DNA of 38,854 nucleotides, from contig NZ_CAKKLV010000033.1 of assembly GCF_918698115.1 (NCBI RefSeq), positions 1 to 38,854 on the forward strand. The letters are read 5' to 3'. Position numbers and translations under genes: made by a program. Origin of the DNA: Peribacillus sp. Bi96 (GTDB lineage Bacteria; Bacillota; Bacilli; Bacillales; DSM-1321). The notes below the pieces were generated by a model. It was not told where the DNA came from. It did no database searches and saw nothing but the letters and a program-made list of their open reading frames with translations. Below are positions 14,643-22,924 of the stretch, piece by piece; position 1 is the stretch's first letter; every line of letters starts with the position of its first letter.

Positions 14643-15929
14643 ATGGCAGTAGCACAGAAGCAGGTCAATAAATGGTTTACCTTATGTATCTTAATTTTGG
14701 GAGGAGGAACAATATTTAAATTATCATCCTTAAAAGATGCATTTTACGTTCCGATGCAAAAATATTTTCACCTTTCACATACCCAAATAGGTTTGGCATT
14801 ATCTGTATATGCTATTATACAAATGTTTGGTTATGTAGTCTCCATTTATATCACTGATAGATTTTCTAAAAGGAAGTTAATTCCGATTGGATTGATTGGT
14901 GTAGGTGCAACTGGGATTTATTTATCTACTATACCAAGTTATTATGGAATTTTAGCTTCTTGGGGAGTAATGGCTTTATTTACAGAGATTACTTTTTGGC
15001 CAGTATTGATAAAAACCGTTAAATTGCTTGGAGACTCCGACGAACAAGGCAGGATGTTTGGATTTCTTGAAGCTGGCCGTGGTGTTGTAGATACAATCGT
15101 TGCATTCTCTGCTCTAGGTATATTTATTTGGTTAGGATCTGAGTCACTAGGTTTCAGAGCCGCAATTTTATTCTTTGCCTTGATTACAATTATTGTTGGT
15201 ATTATTAGTTATTTCTTTATAGAGGACGATATTATTGAAACGTATGATAAGGGTGGAGAAGAAATTAGTAAAAGTAGAGTAGCTTTGAAAGGTGCGATTC
15301 AAGCAATTAAAACTCCCATACTGTGGTTTTCCTCATTTACAATATTTTGCGTTTATACGGTTTACGCAGGTTTAACTTACTTTATTCCGTTCTTGGAAGA
15401 AATTTATGGAATGCCTGTAGCATTATTAGGTGTATATGGGATTATAAACCAATACGGATTAAAAATGATAGGCGGCCCCATCGGTGGATTCTTAGTTGAT
15501 AAAAAATTTAAATCAGCGACAAAATACCTTAGATTTACATTTCTCTTATCCATTATTGCAATGATAATTTTTATTATGCTTCCACATGGCAAAATGAATA
15601 TTTATATAGGAATAATTGCGACACTTGGCTTCGGATCGATTGTATTTACTCAACGGGCTGTGTTTTTTGCCCCATTAGATGAAATTGATATTCCAAAAGA
15701 AATAAGCGGTGCTGCCGTATCATTAGCTTGTTTAGTTGGTTATGCTCCTTCAATTTTCGCCTTTGCCATGTATGGTAATATTCTGGATCACAATCCTGGA
15801 ATTACTGGATATAGATATGTATTTTTGATTATGATTGCATTTGCAGCTATAGGTTTTATTATAAGTAACTATTCAGTTAAAATTTTAAAAAAGAAAAAAC
15901 AAACTAACCGATATTTGGAAGATAATTAA
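14643..15929 (+). CDS. MFS transporter, 12 transmembrane helices
   Basis: A 428-residue major facilitator. Twelve hydrophobic segments are visible in two six-helix halves. The loop 2-3 motif is DRFSKRKLIPIG (a variant of the GxxxDRxGRR signature), and KIGG-type residues recur in the second half (GGPIGGFLVDKKFKS). The overall pattern recalls sugar- or organic-anion transporters. GAGGGGGG lies 7 bases before ATG 14643; the frame also contains an upstream TTG (14637) too close to it. It is followed by RidA and sugar-isomerase genes on the same strand, so it probably imports the substrate of that pathway. Confidence 0.85.
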   Translation: MAVAQKQVNKWFTLCILILGGGTIFKLSSLKDAFYVPMQKYFHLSHTQIGLALSVYAIIQMFGYVVSIYITDRFSKRKLIPIGLIGVGATGIYLSTIPSYYGILASWGVMALFTEITFWPVLIKTVKLLGDSDEQGRMFGFLEAGRGVVDTIVAFSALGIFIWLGSESLGFRAAILFFALITIIVGIISYFFIEDDIIETYDKGGEEISKSRVALKGAIQAIKTPILWFSSFTIFCVYTVYAGLTYFIPFLEEIYGMPVALLGVYGIINQYGLKMIGGPIGGFLVDKKFKSATKYLRFTFLLSIIAMIIFIMLPHGKMNIYIGIIATLGFGSIVFTQRAVFFAPLDEIDIPKEISGAAVSLACLVGYAPSIFAFAMYGNILDHNPGITGYRYVFLIMIAFAAIGFIISNYSVKILKKKKQTNRYLEDN

Positions 15930-15941
15930 ATGAATGCTTAA

Positions 15942-16252
15942 TTTTTTATCGATATATATAAAACAGCTGAATTAGGATTAGACGGAGTCATACTTTACAA
16001 AGAATAATTTTAGAAATGTGTCATCCATATGTTTCTACTTTTAAACGACCTAAAGGTTCGGGGGGAGTAAGCGAAGTAAGGAAAGGATCATTTAAGATGT
16101 AAAAATCGTATTTCAATCAAAAACTGATTGATCCTTTAACAACATACTATCCAAGTGATGATCTTTTAGAACAAATGTTATTGGCCCAAGATAATGAAAT
16201 TAAAGAATCTGTACAAACGGTCAAAAAGTTACGAGAAAAATATTGTAGATAA
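15942..16252 (+). pseudogene. Wrecked paralogue of the TIM-barrel isomerase at 16833
   Basis: Three collinear pieces of the downstream gene can be read. KTAELGLDGVI corresponds to its residues 27-37. EMCHPYVSTFKRPKGSGGV with KGSF corresponds to its 238-265 region. The end, IDPLTTYYPSDDLLEQMLLA, runs to KLRENIVD-like and YCR-stop residues. The parts between are deleted and frames change. The DNA has diverged strongly from the intact gene, so this was an old paralogue rather than a fresh duplication. The ribosome site of ridA lies just behind its stop. Confidence 0.75.
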
Positions 16253-16268
16253 AAAGGAGATTTTTATT

Positions 16269-16649
16269 ATGAAAGAAGCAGTTTTAACAAGTAATGCGCC
16301 ACAACCTATTGGTCCATATTCCCAAGCGGTATTATCAAAAGGGGTTCTCTATATTTCGGGGCAACTCCCTTTAAATCCTAATACTAATAAATTAGCTATA
16401 GGCATTGAAGACCAAGCAAGACAATGTTTAGAAAATTTAAAGCACATTTTAATAGAAAAAGGTCTAGAAATGAATTCAGTTTTGAAAACAACTATATTTG
16501 TGACTGATTTATCAGATTTTCAAACTGTAAATGAAATTTATGCGGAATATTTTTCGAAGCCTTTTCCAGCTAGGAGTACCATTCAGGTAGCAGAATTACC
16601 TATGAATGCAATGATTGAAATTGAATTGATGGCCGAGGTAAAAAGGTGA
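16269..16649 (+). CDS. ridA: RidA family (YjgF/YER057c) enamine/imine deaminase
   Basis: A 126-residue protein. The family signature is clear: NAPQPIGPYSQAV (9-21), YISGQLPLNP (28-37), and PARSTIQVAELPMNAMIEIE (100-119) with the substrate-binding R102. RidA proteins are trimeric and hydrolyse reactive enamines or imines to keto acids and ammonia, protecting PLP enzymes or finishing a catabolic step. A longer frame from 16194 only reads through the upstream pseudogene out of frame; AAGGAG before ATG 16269 fixes the start. Same strand as the MFS and isomerase genes. Confidence 0.93.
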   Translation: MKEAVLTSNAPQPIGPYSQAVLSKGVLYISGQLPLNPNTNKLAIGIEDQARQCLENLKHILIEKGLEMNSVLKTTIFVTDLSDFQTVNEIYAEYFSKPFPARSTIQVAELPMNAMIEIELMAEVKR

Positions 16650-16832
16650 CCAATTATTCTTTTTTTGGGAGAATGTGTTTCGTCGTTTAGTTGCTGGTTC
16701 TTCCCTAATTTAAGAGAACTTTCGTAAGCAAAGTCGTTGAGGGGAAATTAATTACAAATAAAAATAGAAGTCGAACAAAATTTAGTTTAATTTCTTCTCG
16801 GCACAATAAATTAACATAGAGGTGGGTAAAAC

Positions 16833-17783
16833 ATGAAAATTGGATTAGAGACAGAAAGCTTTCACTTGCAGTTTATTACAGGTCGAATGGATATTTTCGG
16901 TTTTATCAGAAAAACAGCCGAATTGGGATTAGATGGAGTCATGATCAATATTGTTCCATGGCCAGGGTTACCAGGAATTGGTACATTAGAATCATTTGAA
17001 CCGGAATACTTAGACAAGGTGAAAAAAGAAATTCAAAAGTATGGATTTTTCGCTGAAATCGATACAAATGGAACCGATCCGAAACATCTAACTGAGGTCA
17101 TTGAGGCCGCGCATAGAATTGGAGCGGATGTCATTCGTACGTATACCTGCATGGGAGAATATGATCCAGACAGATTGAGAAGAGCTCCTGAAGATATTAA
17201 ACAAATTGTACCATTATTAAAGAAATATAGAATCAAGCTTGCTGTTGAAAATCACGAGGAAGAGTTAACGGATGAAGTGATTCAAATCATTAAGGAAGTC
17301 AACAGCCCTTGGGTTGGTGCTCATTGTGATTTCGGGAATGCAATGATGGCATGGGAGGACCCGGTTGAAGCTGTAAGAAAATTAGCACCATATGCCTTTA
17401 CAACTCATTTTAAGGATCATATTATCGTCCATGATGGCGAAGATTACAGGGTATGTGGCGTACCTGCTGGGACTGGTAATATCGATTTGGAAGAATGTTA
17501 TAAAATATTGATTGAGAATTCATTGTTGACTAGAATCAACGTTGAAATGTGCTTCCCGTATGCCATCCATTTTAAGAGAGAGCCTGGTACAGGAGGAGTC
17601 TTCGCAGTAGGCGAAGGAGCATTTAAGGTGGGACACCCTCCTTATGATTTAAATGTAATTAAACCATTGGATTACTATTATCCGCCAGCAGAACTTCTAG
17701 AACAAATGATTGAGGATCAAGAAAAAGGTGCAGAACAATCAGTTAGGTATGCTCTTGCATTAAGGGATAAATACTGCCGCTAA
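16833..17783 (+). CDS. Sugar phosphate isomerase/epimerase-type TIM barrel
   Basis: A 316-residue member of the AP-endonuclease-2-like TIM-barrel family. The divalent-metal ligands are apparent: E139 (AVENHEE), D166 (GAHCDFGN), H192 (TTHFKDH) and E238 (INVEMCF). Family members isomerise or epimerise sugars and inositols, and some decarboxylate 3-oxo sugar acids; the exact reaction is not determined here. AGAGGTGGG precedes ATG 16833. Upstream lie RidA, a wrecked paralogue and an MFS transporter, which suggests a sugar or sugar-acid uptake and degradation locus. Confidence 0.85.
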   Translation: MKIGLETESFHLQFITGRMDIFGFIRKTAELGLDGVMINIVPWPGLPGIGTLESFEPEYLDKVKKEIQKYGFFAEIDTNGTDPKHLTEVIEAAHRIGADVIRTYTCMGEYDPDRLRRAPEDIKQIVPLLKKYRIKLAVENHEEELTDEVIQIIKEVNSPWVGAHCDFGNAMMAWEDPVEAVRKLAPYAFTTHFKDHIIVHDGEDYRVCGVPAGTGNIDLEECYKILIENSLLTRINVEMCFPYAIHFKREPGTGGVFAVGEGAFKVGHPPYDLNVIKPLDYYYPPAELLEQMIEDQEKGAEQSVRYALALRDKYCR

Positions 17784-17793
17784 ATAATAAAAA

Positions 17794-17830
17794 GGGAGTG
17801 GTTCTTTCGAGAATCTCCCTATTTCTTTTG
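17794..17830 (+). terminator. Terminator of the isomerase gene
   Basis: GGGAG-TG-GTTCT-TTCG-AGAAT-CTCCC hairpin with a UUCG tetraloop, followed by TATTTCTTTT. Confidence 0.75.
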
Positions 17831-18219
17831 CAGAAGGGCGTATCAGCTGTTTCGTTAACGAAACTGTTGTTTTCTCAAATGGAATCAAATCACGCAATAG
17901 GCCTGACCATATCCTTTCAGGAAAAACACACGTTTAGGCATAATTTAGACATAAACAAGCTTAAAACAATATTAGGTATTGATATTTGTAATGCTTTTTC
18001 AATTAAAGGGCGCGTTTGTGTAATAAGCTCAATAGCTTCTTGCTAACGATCCGTTAATTAGAAAAAAAGCCTAGGCACAAAAAAGGTGCCGAATGGGTGC
18101 CGAAAACGATATTACTTTATATTGTTGAGTGAATATTTTAGTGGAGAACAAATGTTTTGTTGTATGCTTTAATTAAGGTTAGATTGTATGATGTTCTCAT
18201 GTGAAACTCCACAATCTAT
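17831..18219. other. No intact gene; possible minus-strand remnant
   Basis: On the minus strand around 17920-18040 a frame reads QEAIELITQTRPLIEKALQI, then SIPNIVLSLFM. This has the flavour of a PRD-type regulator C-terminus, but it is short and breaks. On the plus strand no start or ribosome site is convincing. GGTGCCGAATGGGTGCCG at 18086-18103 is a small direct repeat. Confidence 0.3.
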
Positions 18220-18477
18220 GGGCGGCATGATGTAATCATCGCCTAGAACCCTTGGTATATAGGGGTTTGTAAGGTGGAGATTAGTGAAATGCTAACTTTT
18301 TGCTAACTTTCAGTTTTTAAACAACTTTACTTCAACCAATTAGAGGAGACCTTTCGTAAGTTCACTGAACTTATGGGAGGTCTTTTCTTTGATATTTTTT
18401 GTCATATGAGCGTAAATGTTCATCGTCGTGTTTATATCTGAATGCCCTAATCTTTCTTGAATCTCTTTTACGCCTGA
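18220..18477 (-). pseudogene. Integrase end and flanking region, copy 2 (fragment)
   Basis: Nearly identical to 9765-10022. It contains the candidate att region, the palindromic terminator (18348-18382) and the last 43 integrase codons (VKEIQERLGHSDINTTMNIY and onward, with the Tyr nucleophile). The similarity stops abruptly at about 18477, where a cheA fragment begins. Only a handful of base differences separate it from copy 1, so the duplication is recent. Confidence 0.85.
18348..18388 (+). terminator. Palindromic integrase 3' end, copy 2
   Basis: Same inverted repeat as at 9894, followed by TTTTCTTT on the plus strand. Confidence 0.5.
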
Positions 18478-18998
18478 ATTGTTTGATGTGATATTTTTAG
18501 CGGTTGATGATTTAGAGGCGATGGTCATGTCCATTGCTGAAGGTGGAGATGGAAAAAGGGATGTAGTGAATGTTGTCAATCAACTTGAATTGATTGAAAA
18601 AGGGGAGTCCCCCGTGTCTTCCTCAATTGCACAGGTTGCAGCTTCTGTCGCTCTTGAAAAATGAGGAAATGACTGCGGGAGAGTACGATGAATTTGAATG
18701 GACAGTACTTCAGCAGTCCAAAGATCAAGGCTTCAACAGCTTCGAAATTTCGATAGGGTTGCGTGAGGACTGTCTTTTAAAAGCGGCAAGGGTGTTTATG
18801 GTATTTGAGGTGCTTGAAAAGTCAGGTGAAGTAATCAAGACGCAACCACCCGTAGAACTTTTGGAAGAAGAGCAGTTCGATCAGCAATTTACAGTCACCA
18901 TGGTAACAACAGAATCGAGTGAAGAGATAAAGAAAAAAATCATGAAGGTTTCCGAAGTGGATCAGGTTGTTGTAAATGCCCTTGATTTTGAAGGCTTG
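18476..18998 (+). pseudogene. cheA: Internal fragment of chemotaxis histidine kinase CheA
   Basis: The first frame gives ELFDVIFLAVDDLEAMVMSI, then AEGGDGKRDV. After a frame change near 18655 the second frame gives EYDEFEWTVLQQSKDQGFNS, then GLREDCLLKAARVFMVFEVL and a stretch ending VSEVDQVVV. This matches CheA from the end of the P1 domain (EGGDGKRD) through the P2 CheY/CheB-docking domain (LREDCLLKAxRVxMVFE). The His domain start, dimerisation, kinase and CheW-like domains are absent. The 5' edge is exactly the end of integrase copy 2. It cannot be functional. Confidence 0.85.
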
Positions 18999-19006
18999 AG
19001 GCATGC

Positions 19007-19585
19007 TTATTTTTTATCAGTCACTAAGTTTTTCCATTCCTTATATAAGGATGGGCGAAGCTTTTTCACATGTTCCAAAAACTCTTCCAAAAATCCAATC
19101 TTTTTTAAATCAGTCAACAATTTAGTAGGGACAGATCTGACCGTATTAAATGCCCTCTTAAGGTCAATTATTTTTATTTCCCCTAGTTCATTGAAAAAAA
19201 TGTGGCGAACTTCAATATCTAGTCTCGTAAAACCCACAGTTTTCATTTCATCCAGCATCGATAATATTTTCCCCACAATTGCCTCTGAGAGTTTTTTCTC
19301 TTTTTTTAAATAATGCTTAAGATTATAACCTTTCACAAACTCCATCACTATATAGTTAGAACCATATTCATATAATTTAGGAATAATTGGAGACGATTGT
19401 CCTTTTTGCAGTGCATTTAATTCCTTTTTTTGTGTGTCTTGATTAACAAAAATTTTGACGCACTTCTCAGGGGTCAATTGAAAGACGGATCCATCTGCCC
19501 CCTTTCCAAGCATTGTGTAACCACTCAGGTCTTGAACGGTTACAACGCCTTTTTTCATGGCTGCTATTTTTTCAAAATCCTTCAT
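19007..19585 (-). CDS. Small protein-kinase-like protein (YrzF/YbdM type)
   Basis: A 192-residue minimal kinase fold. The glycine-rich loop is LGKGADGSVF (26-35), the probable ATP-binding Lys is in KCVKIFV (K44), and the hinge is IVMEFVKGYNLKHYL. The catalytic-loop-like RLDIEVRHIFF is followed by a DFG-like IKIIDLKRAF. Length and pattern match the short Bacillus YrzF/YbdM-type putative Ser/Thr kinases. The start is set at ATG 19585, where GGAG sits 7 bases upstream; a longer frame to 19618 lacks a ribosome site. Last gene of the minus-strand surface-glycan-like cluster. Its stop abuts the cheA fragment on the other strand. Confidence 0.8.
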   Translation of the reverse strand: MKDFEKIAAMKKGVVTVQDLSGYTMLGKGADGSVFQLTPEKCVKIFVNQDTQKKELNALQKGQSSPIIPKLYEYGSNYIVMEFVKGYNLKHYLKKEKKLSEAIVGKILSMLDEMKTVGFTRLDIEVRHIFFNELGEIKIIDLKRAFNTVRSVPTKLLTDLKKIGFLEEFLEHVKKLRPSLYKEWKNLVTDKK

Positions 19586-19632
19586 TTCTGATCTCCTTTT
19601 TTTTCGATATTTCTTCAAATGCGCCTATAATT

Positions 19633-20531
19633 TTAAAAACCTTTATAATACTTTAAAGTTTCATTTAATCCAGCTTTCAAATCATAAGCCGGATTCCAGC
19701 CCAAAAGATAAGAAGCTTTGGTATTATCTAATCGGCTATAGCGAATATCTCCCTTACGTTCGGGCATGGAGAGGGAGTGAATATTTATAGAGGTAAGTGA
19801 TGTAATCATCTGATAAAGTTCATTAATACTTATCTTCGAATCACAACCAATATTGAAGATTTCATTTGTTCCTTTTTCAATGGCCAGCACGTTGGCCAAA
19901 GCAACATCTTTCACATACACAAAATCCCTTGTCTGCTCTCCATCTCCAAAAATAATGGGAGATTCCTCATTAAGGATTTTCTTAAAAAATAGAAATCACT
20001 CCCCCTTCTCCTTTTGAAGTTTGGCGGGGACCATAAACATTGGCATATCTTAGAATGGTAAAAGGTACGTTATGAAGTATGTTAAATATTTGAATATACA
20101 TTTCTAATACCATAATAGGATTGAGGTTGAATGGAAAATGTTTCTATTATACTACAACCGTCTTTTTCTCCGTATACTGCACAAGATGAGGAAAGTATGA
20201 ATTTTTTCGCATCGTACTTTTTGCAGCATTCAAGCAAACGAATCGTTCCAAGAATATTTTGATTAGCATCCTCAACTGGATTTTGTATCGAGTAGGCAAC
20301 ATCCACTTGTGCGGCTAAATGGATCACTACATCCGGTTTTTCTCGAGCAAAAACATCTTCTATTTGTGGTGAAGAAATGTCCAGGTCAATGAAACAAACG
20401 TGAGAAGGCACATTTTCTCGTTTACCTGAACGTAAATTATCCACTACTAGCGGTTCATAACCTGATTGAATTAATAAATCGACAACATGTGAACCAATAA
20501 ATCCAGCTCCGCCTGTAACGAGTACCTTCAT
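19633..20531 (-). pseudogene. NAD-dependent UDP-sugar epimerase, frameshifted
   Basis: An extended SDR of the UDP-glucose 4-epimerase type, broken into three frames. The first 140 or so codons (from 20531) hold the NAD-binding VTGGAGFIGSHVVDLL and LSSSCAVYGEKDG. Near 20110 the frame shifts and continues EMYIQIFNILHNVPFTILRY and ANVYGPRQTSKGEGG. Near 19985 a second shift in a T-run continues NEESPIIFGDGEQTRDFVYV, to the end KGDIRYSRLDNTKASYLLGW. The first break deletes the Lys of the catalytic YxxxK, so it is inactive. It is co-directional with the cluster upstream. Confidence 0.85.
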
Positions 20532-20628
20532 CCGGACTCACAACTATCATTTCTATATATATGAGAAGACCGTATAATATTTTGCATGCATAAAACTCCT
20601 TTATAGTATTATGAATTCGTGCGATGCA

Positions 20629-21702
20629 CTAATATAACCCAAGTTCTTTTCCCCAAACCTCAATTTTTTCAAGGTATCTCTTGAGAAGAGTGCTTTTTCC
20701 TCCATCCAACACCTTTTGCAAATGGCTAGAAAGCTTTTTTTCTAGGGTTCTTTGTAAATACGCCTTTTTAAGAAGATTCAGTGGATCCTCACTGAAGGTT
20801 ATCCCATATTTTAGCATTTCTTGGCAATAAACTTGCACACATTGACTTCGAATCTCCTCTTCCCTTTGTTGCCAATCCCAGCGAAAATCTATTAATAATT
20901 CGACTAGAACGACCAAATCATACCAGCAAGGATAATGCTTCGCTGACTCCCAATCAATCAAAGAGACTTTCCAGTTCTCCTCATCATCATTCGCATTTTC
21001 ACAGCAAATATTGTGGACATGGAGGTCGCCATGGATCAGACACTGGCCAGATTTAGTAATTTCGGGGAAAAAAACCGGACCTTTTTTTAATATTCTTTTG
21101 ATAATTTTATACCTTGGTTCCACCAATTCTTTTAAGTTAGGATCTTTCATTGCCAAATCTAGGTTTTCCATTGCTTTTTTGACCCCTTTAGTCCTTTCCT
21201 TTACCTTCTCCTCAGAATCAAAATGGGGAAGAGAGGCGTCGAAAAGATCTGCATGCCTCACAAATTGATTATCAAAGGTTTTGGCATGAAACTTTGCCAC
21301 CGTGGGGATAATTCGTTCCAAATGATTTGGAGCTAATTTTATTTGTCCTCGTAACGGCTTCAAACATTCGGTAAACATCCATGTTTCATTCCCATTTACA
21401 TTCGGTTCAAGCCAATACAAACGCGGCATAATCTCGTGATAAATGTTATAGGCTTTTTGATACATATTAATTTCCAACCTATGATTTTCTTTCAGTGGCA
21501 GTTTGTATATTTTAAGCACAATGGGAATGAACTCCGTGCCATCAGTTAGAACCAACTTCCAAATACTTGTCTTTTCACGTGAATTTTTGAGGCATTCTAT
21601 TCTTTCTTCCACTAATTTCACTTTTTTACCAAGGACATTTTTAAGCTTTTTTTCCCAATCAAATTGTTTCCAACGGCTAAGAATTTCTTCTATACTATTC
21701 AA
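20629..21702 (-). CDS. APH/choline-kinase-like phosphotransferase
   Basis: A 357-residue aminoglycoside-phosphotransferase-fold protein. The Brenner motif is LIHGDLHVHN (residues 222-231, catalytic D226) and the metal-binding SLIDWES is at 247-253. The N-lobe carries IVLKIYKL with the likely ATP-binding Lys. Relatives phosphorylate small hydroxylated molecules (aminoglycosides, choline, sugars), and CotS/CotI-type relatives act in Bacillus spore coats. It lies between the ATP-grasp gene and the broken epimerase, in the same direction. A resistance role is not suggested; a sugar or cell-surface substrate is more likely from context. Confidence 0.8.
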   Translation of the reverse strand: MNSIEEILSRWKQFDWEKKLKNVLGKKVKLVEERIECLKNSREKTSIWKLVLTDGTEFIPIVLKIYKLPLKENHRLEINMYQKAYNIYHEIMPRLYWLEPNVNGNETWMFTECLKPLRGQIKLAPNHLERIIPTVAKFHAKTFDNQFVRHADLFDASLPHFDSEEKVKERTKGVKKAMENLDLAMKDPNLKELVEPRYKIIKRILKKGPVFFPEITKSGQCLIHGDLHVHNICCENANDDEENWKVSLIDWESAKHYPCWYDLVVLVELLIDFRWDWQQREEEIRSQCVQVYCQEMLKYGITFSEDPLNLLKKAYLQRTLEKKLSSHLQKVLDGGKSTLLKRYLEKIEVWGKELGLY

Positions 21703-21732
21703 ATAGAAAGTTCCCTCCCTCTTTTATCATTT

Positions 21733-22911
21733 TTACTGTCTCCCCCATAAATTTCGCAAATGGGAAACAAAACTCCGAACAAATGGAAGAGGGTCATTCC
21801 AAGCAAAGAGAGCCTCAACCTTTTTTCCATATAAGCTCTTTATCCACTCAACGAACCTCATTTCCCCATTTTTTTGTTTTTGGCGAAAGGAAAGAAAATC
21901 ACGGACGAAGTAAACCCATTTGACCCCTTCTTTCTGCTCTGTCACTGGTGATGGATTTTGCCCGGTAAGGGATAAATAATACAAGTAAGCCAAATTAACC
22001 CCACAAGCAATCGATAATGCTTGAGTTAAACCTATTCTTGAATTGATTTCGATAAATTTCAGTTTCCCATCTCTTGGATCCCGTTTAAATTCGGTAATAG
22101 CCAAGCCTTTGAATTGAATATCTTTTAGAAAGGTAGTAGCAAGTTGAATGACTTCTTCATCCCTAACACTTAGGGCAAGAGCAGTGGATCCAAAATGAGG
22201 GGGAAATTGATGTAATTTTTGGTTCATCCACAAGCCAATTAAACTCATTTGTTCGTCAAAAAAAGTCTTGACGGAATAAATACAATCCTCCGCACCAGGA
22301 ATGACTTCCTGGATCATTAGTTCACCGTATGGGCGATAAAAAAGGTATTCTTCTCTCAATTGGGAAGGACGTTCTACTACTATGGCTTTCTTATAAAGAC
22401 GATGATCGATATTTGAGCGGAAATGAGAAGAATAAACTGGTTTTAATATACATGGGAAGGTAATTTGATTGATAATTTGCTCAAATTGTTCTTCATTATT
22501 TATAGCGTAAGTTTTGGGGCATGGCACATTTGATTTCATGGCCAATTCATACGTTAATCTTTTATCTAATACAGCTTCGACCAGTGTGAGATTAGGTAAT
22601 AGAAACCGATAGTAGTGTGAAAGGACAAATCTGTTTTTTGAAATAAACTGAACAAAGTCATCAGAACCCGCATACAGGACTGGCTTTTGTCCAAACTTTT
22701 GCGACAGTCTAATAAGAAATAGTATTAATGCTGGTCCCTCACTAACTGGATTCGGACAAATTCCGCAAGTGGCAAACCAAGTTTTACCGATTTCATATTT
22801 TCCGCTCGTATCAAACGCATATACCTTTATCCCTTCTTTCGCTAAACTCCTCACAATCCCTATACCGGTTGCACTTAGATCAAGAACAACGGCTGGAACA
22901 TCATGTAGCAT
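21733..22911 (-). CDS. ATP-grasp carboxylate-amine ligase-like protein
   Basis: A 392-residue protein. An N-terminal Rossmann-like part starts VPAVVLDLSATGIGIVRSLA and has LYAGSDDFVQFI. The ATP-grasp core then shows KRLTYELAMKSNVPCPKTY, ITFPCILKPVYSSHF (nucleotide-binding Lys), ELMIQEVIPGAEDCIYS and KFIEINSRIGLTQAL (metal-binding E-I-N). It would join a carboxylate to an amine using ATP. GGAGG sits 7 bases before ATG 22911; the longer frame starting at 22953 lacks a ribosome site. It follows the glycosyltransferase by 13 bases. Substrate unknown. Confidence 0.85.
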   Translation of the reverse strand: MLHDVPAVVLDLSATGIGIVRSLAKEGIKVYAFDTSGKYEIGKTWFATCGICPNPVSEGPALILFLIRLSQKFGQKPVLYAGSDDFVQFISKNRFVLSHYYRFLLPNLTLVEAVLDKRLTYELAMKSNVPCPKTYAINNEEQFEQIINQITFPCILKPVYSSHFRSNIDHRLYKKAIVVERPSQLREEYLFYRPYGELMIQEVIPGAEDCIYSVKTFFDEQMSLIGLWMNQKLHQFPPHFGSTALALSVRDEEVIQLATTFLKDIQFKGLAITEFKRDPRDGKLKFIEINSRIGLTQALSIACGVNLAYLYYLSLTGQNPSPVTEQKEGVKWVYFVRDFLSFRQKQKNGEMRFVEWIKSLYGKKVEALFAWNDPLPFVRSFVSHLRNLWGRQ

Positions 22912-22924
22912 GCTCTTTCCTCCT

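Noticed and set aside
17798..18046. 82-codon plus-strand frame starting in the isomerase terminator
   Set aside because: The start lies inside a hairpin and the composition is not protein-like.
18340..18579. 79-codon minus-strand frame joining cheA antisense sequence to the integrase end
   Set aside because: A chimera across the 18477 junction, with no ribosome site; only the integrase part is real.
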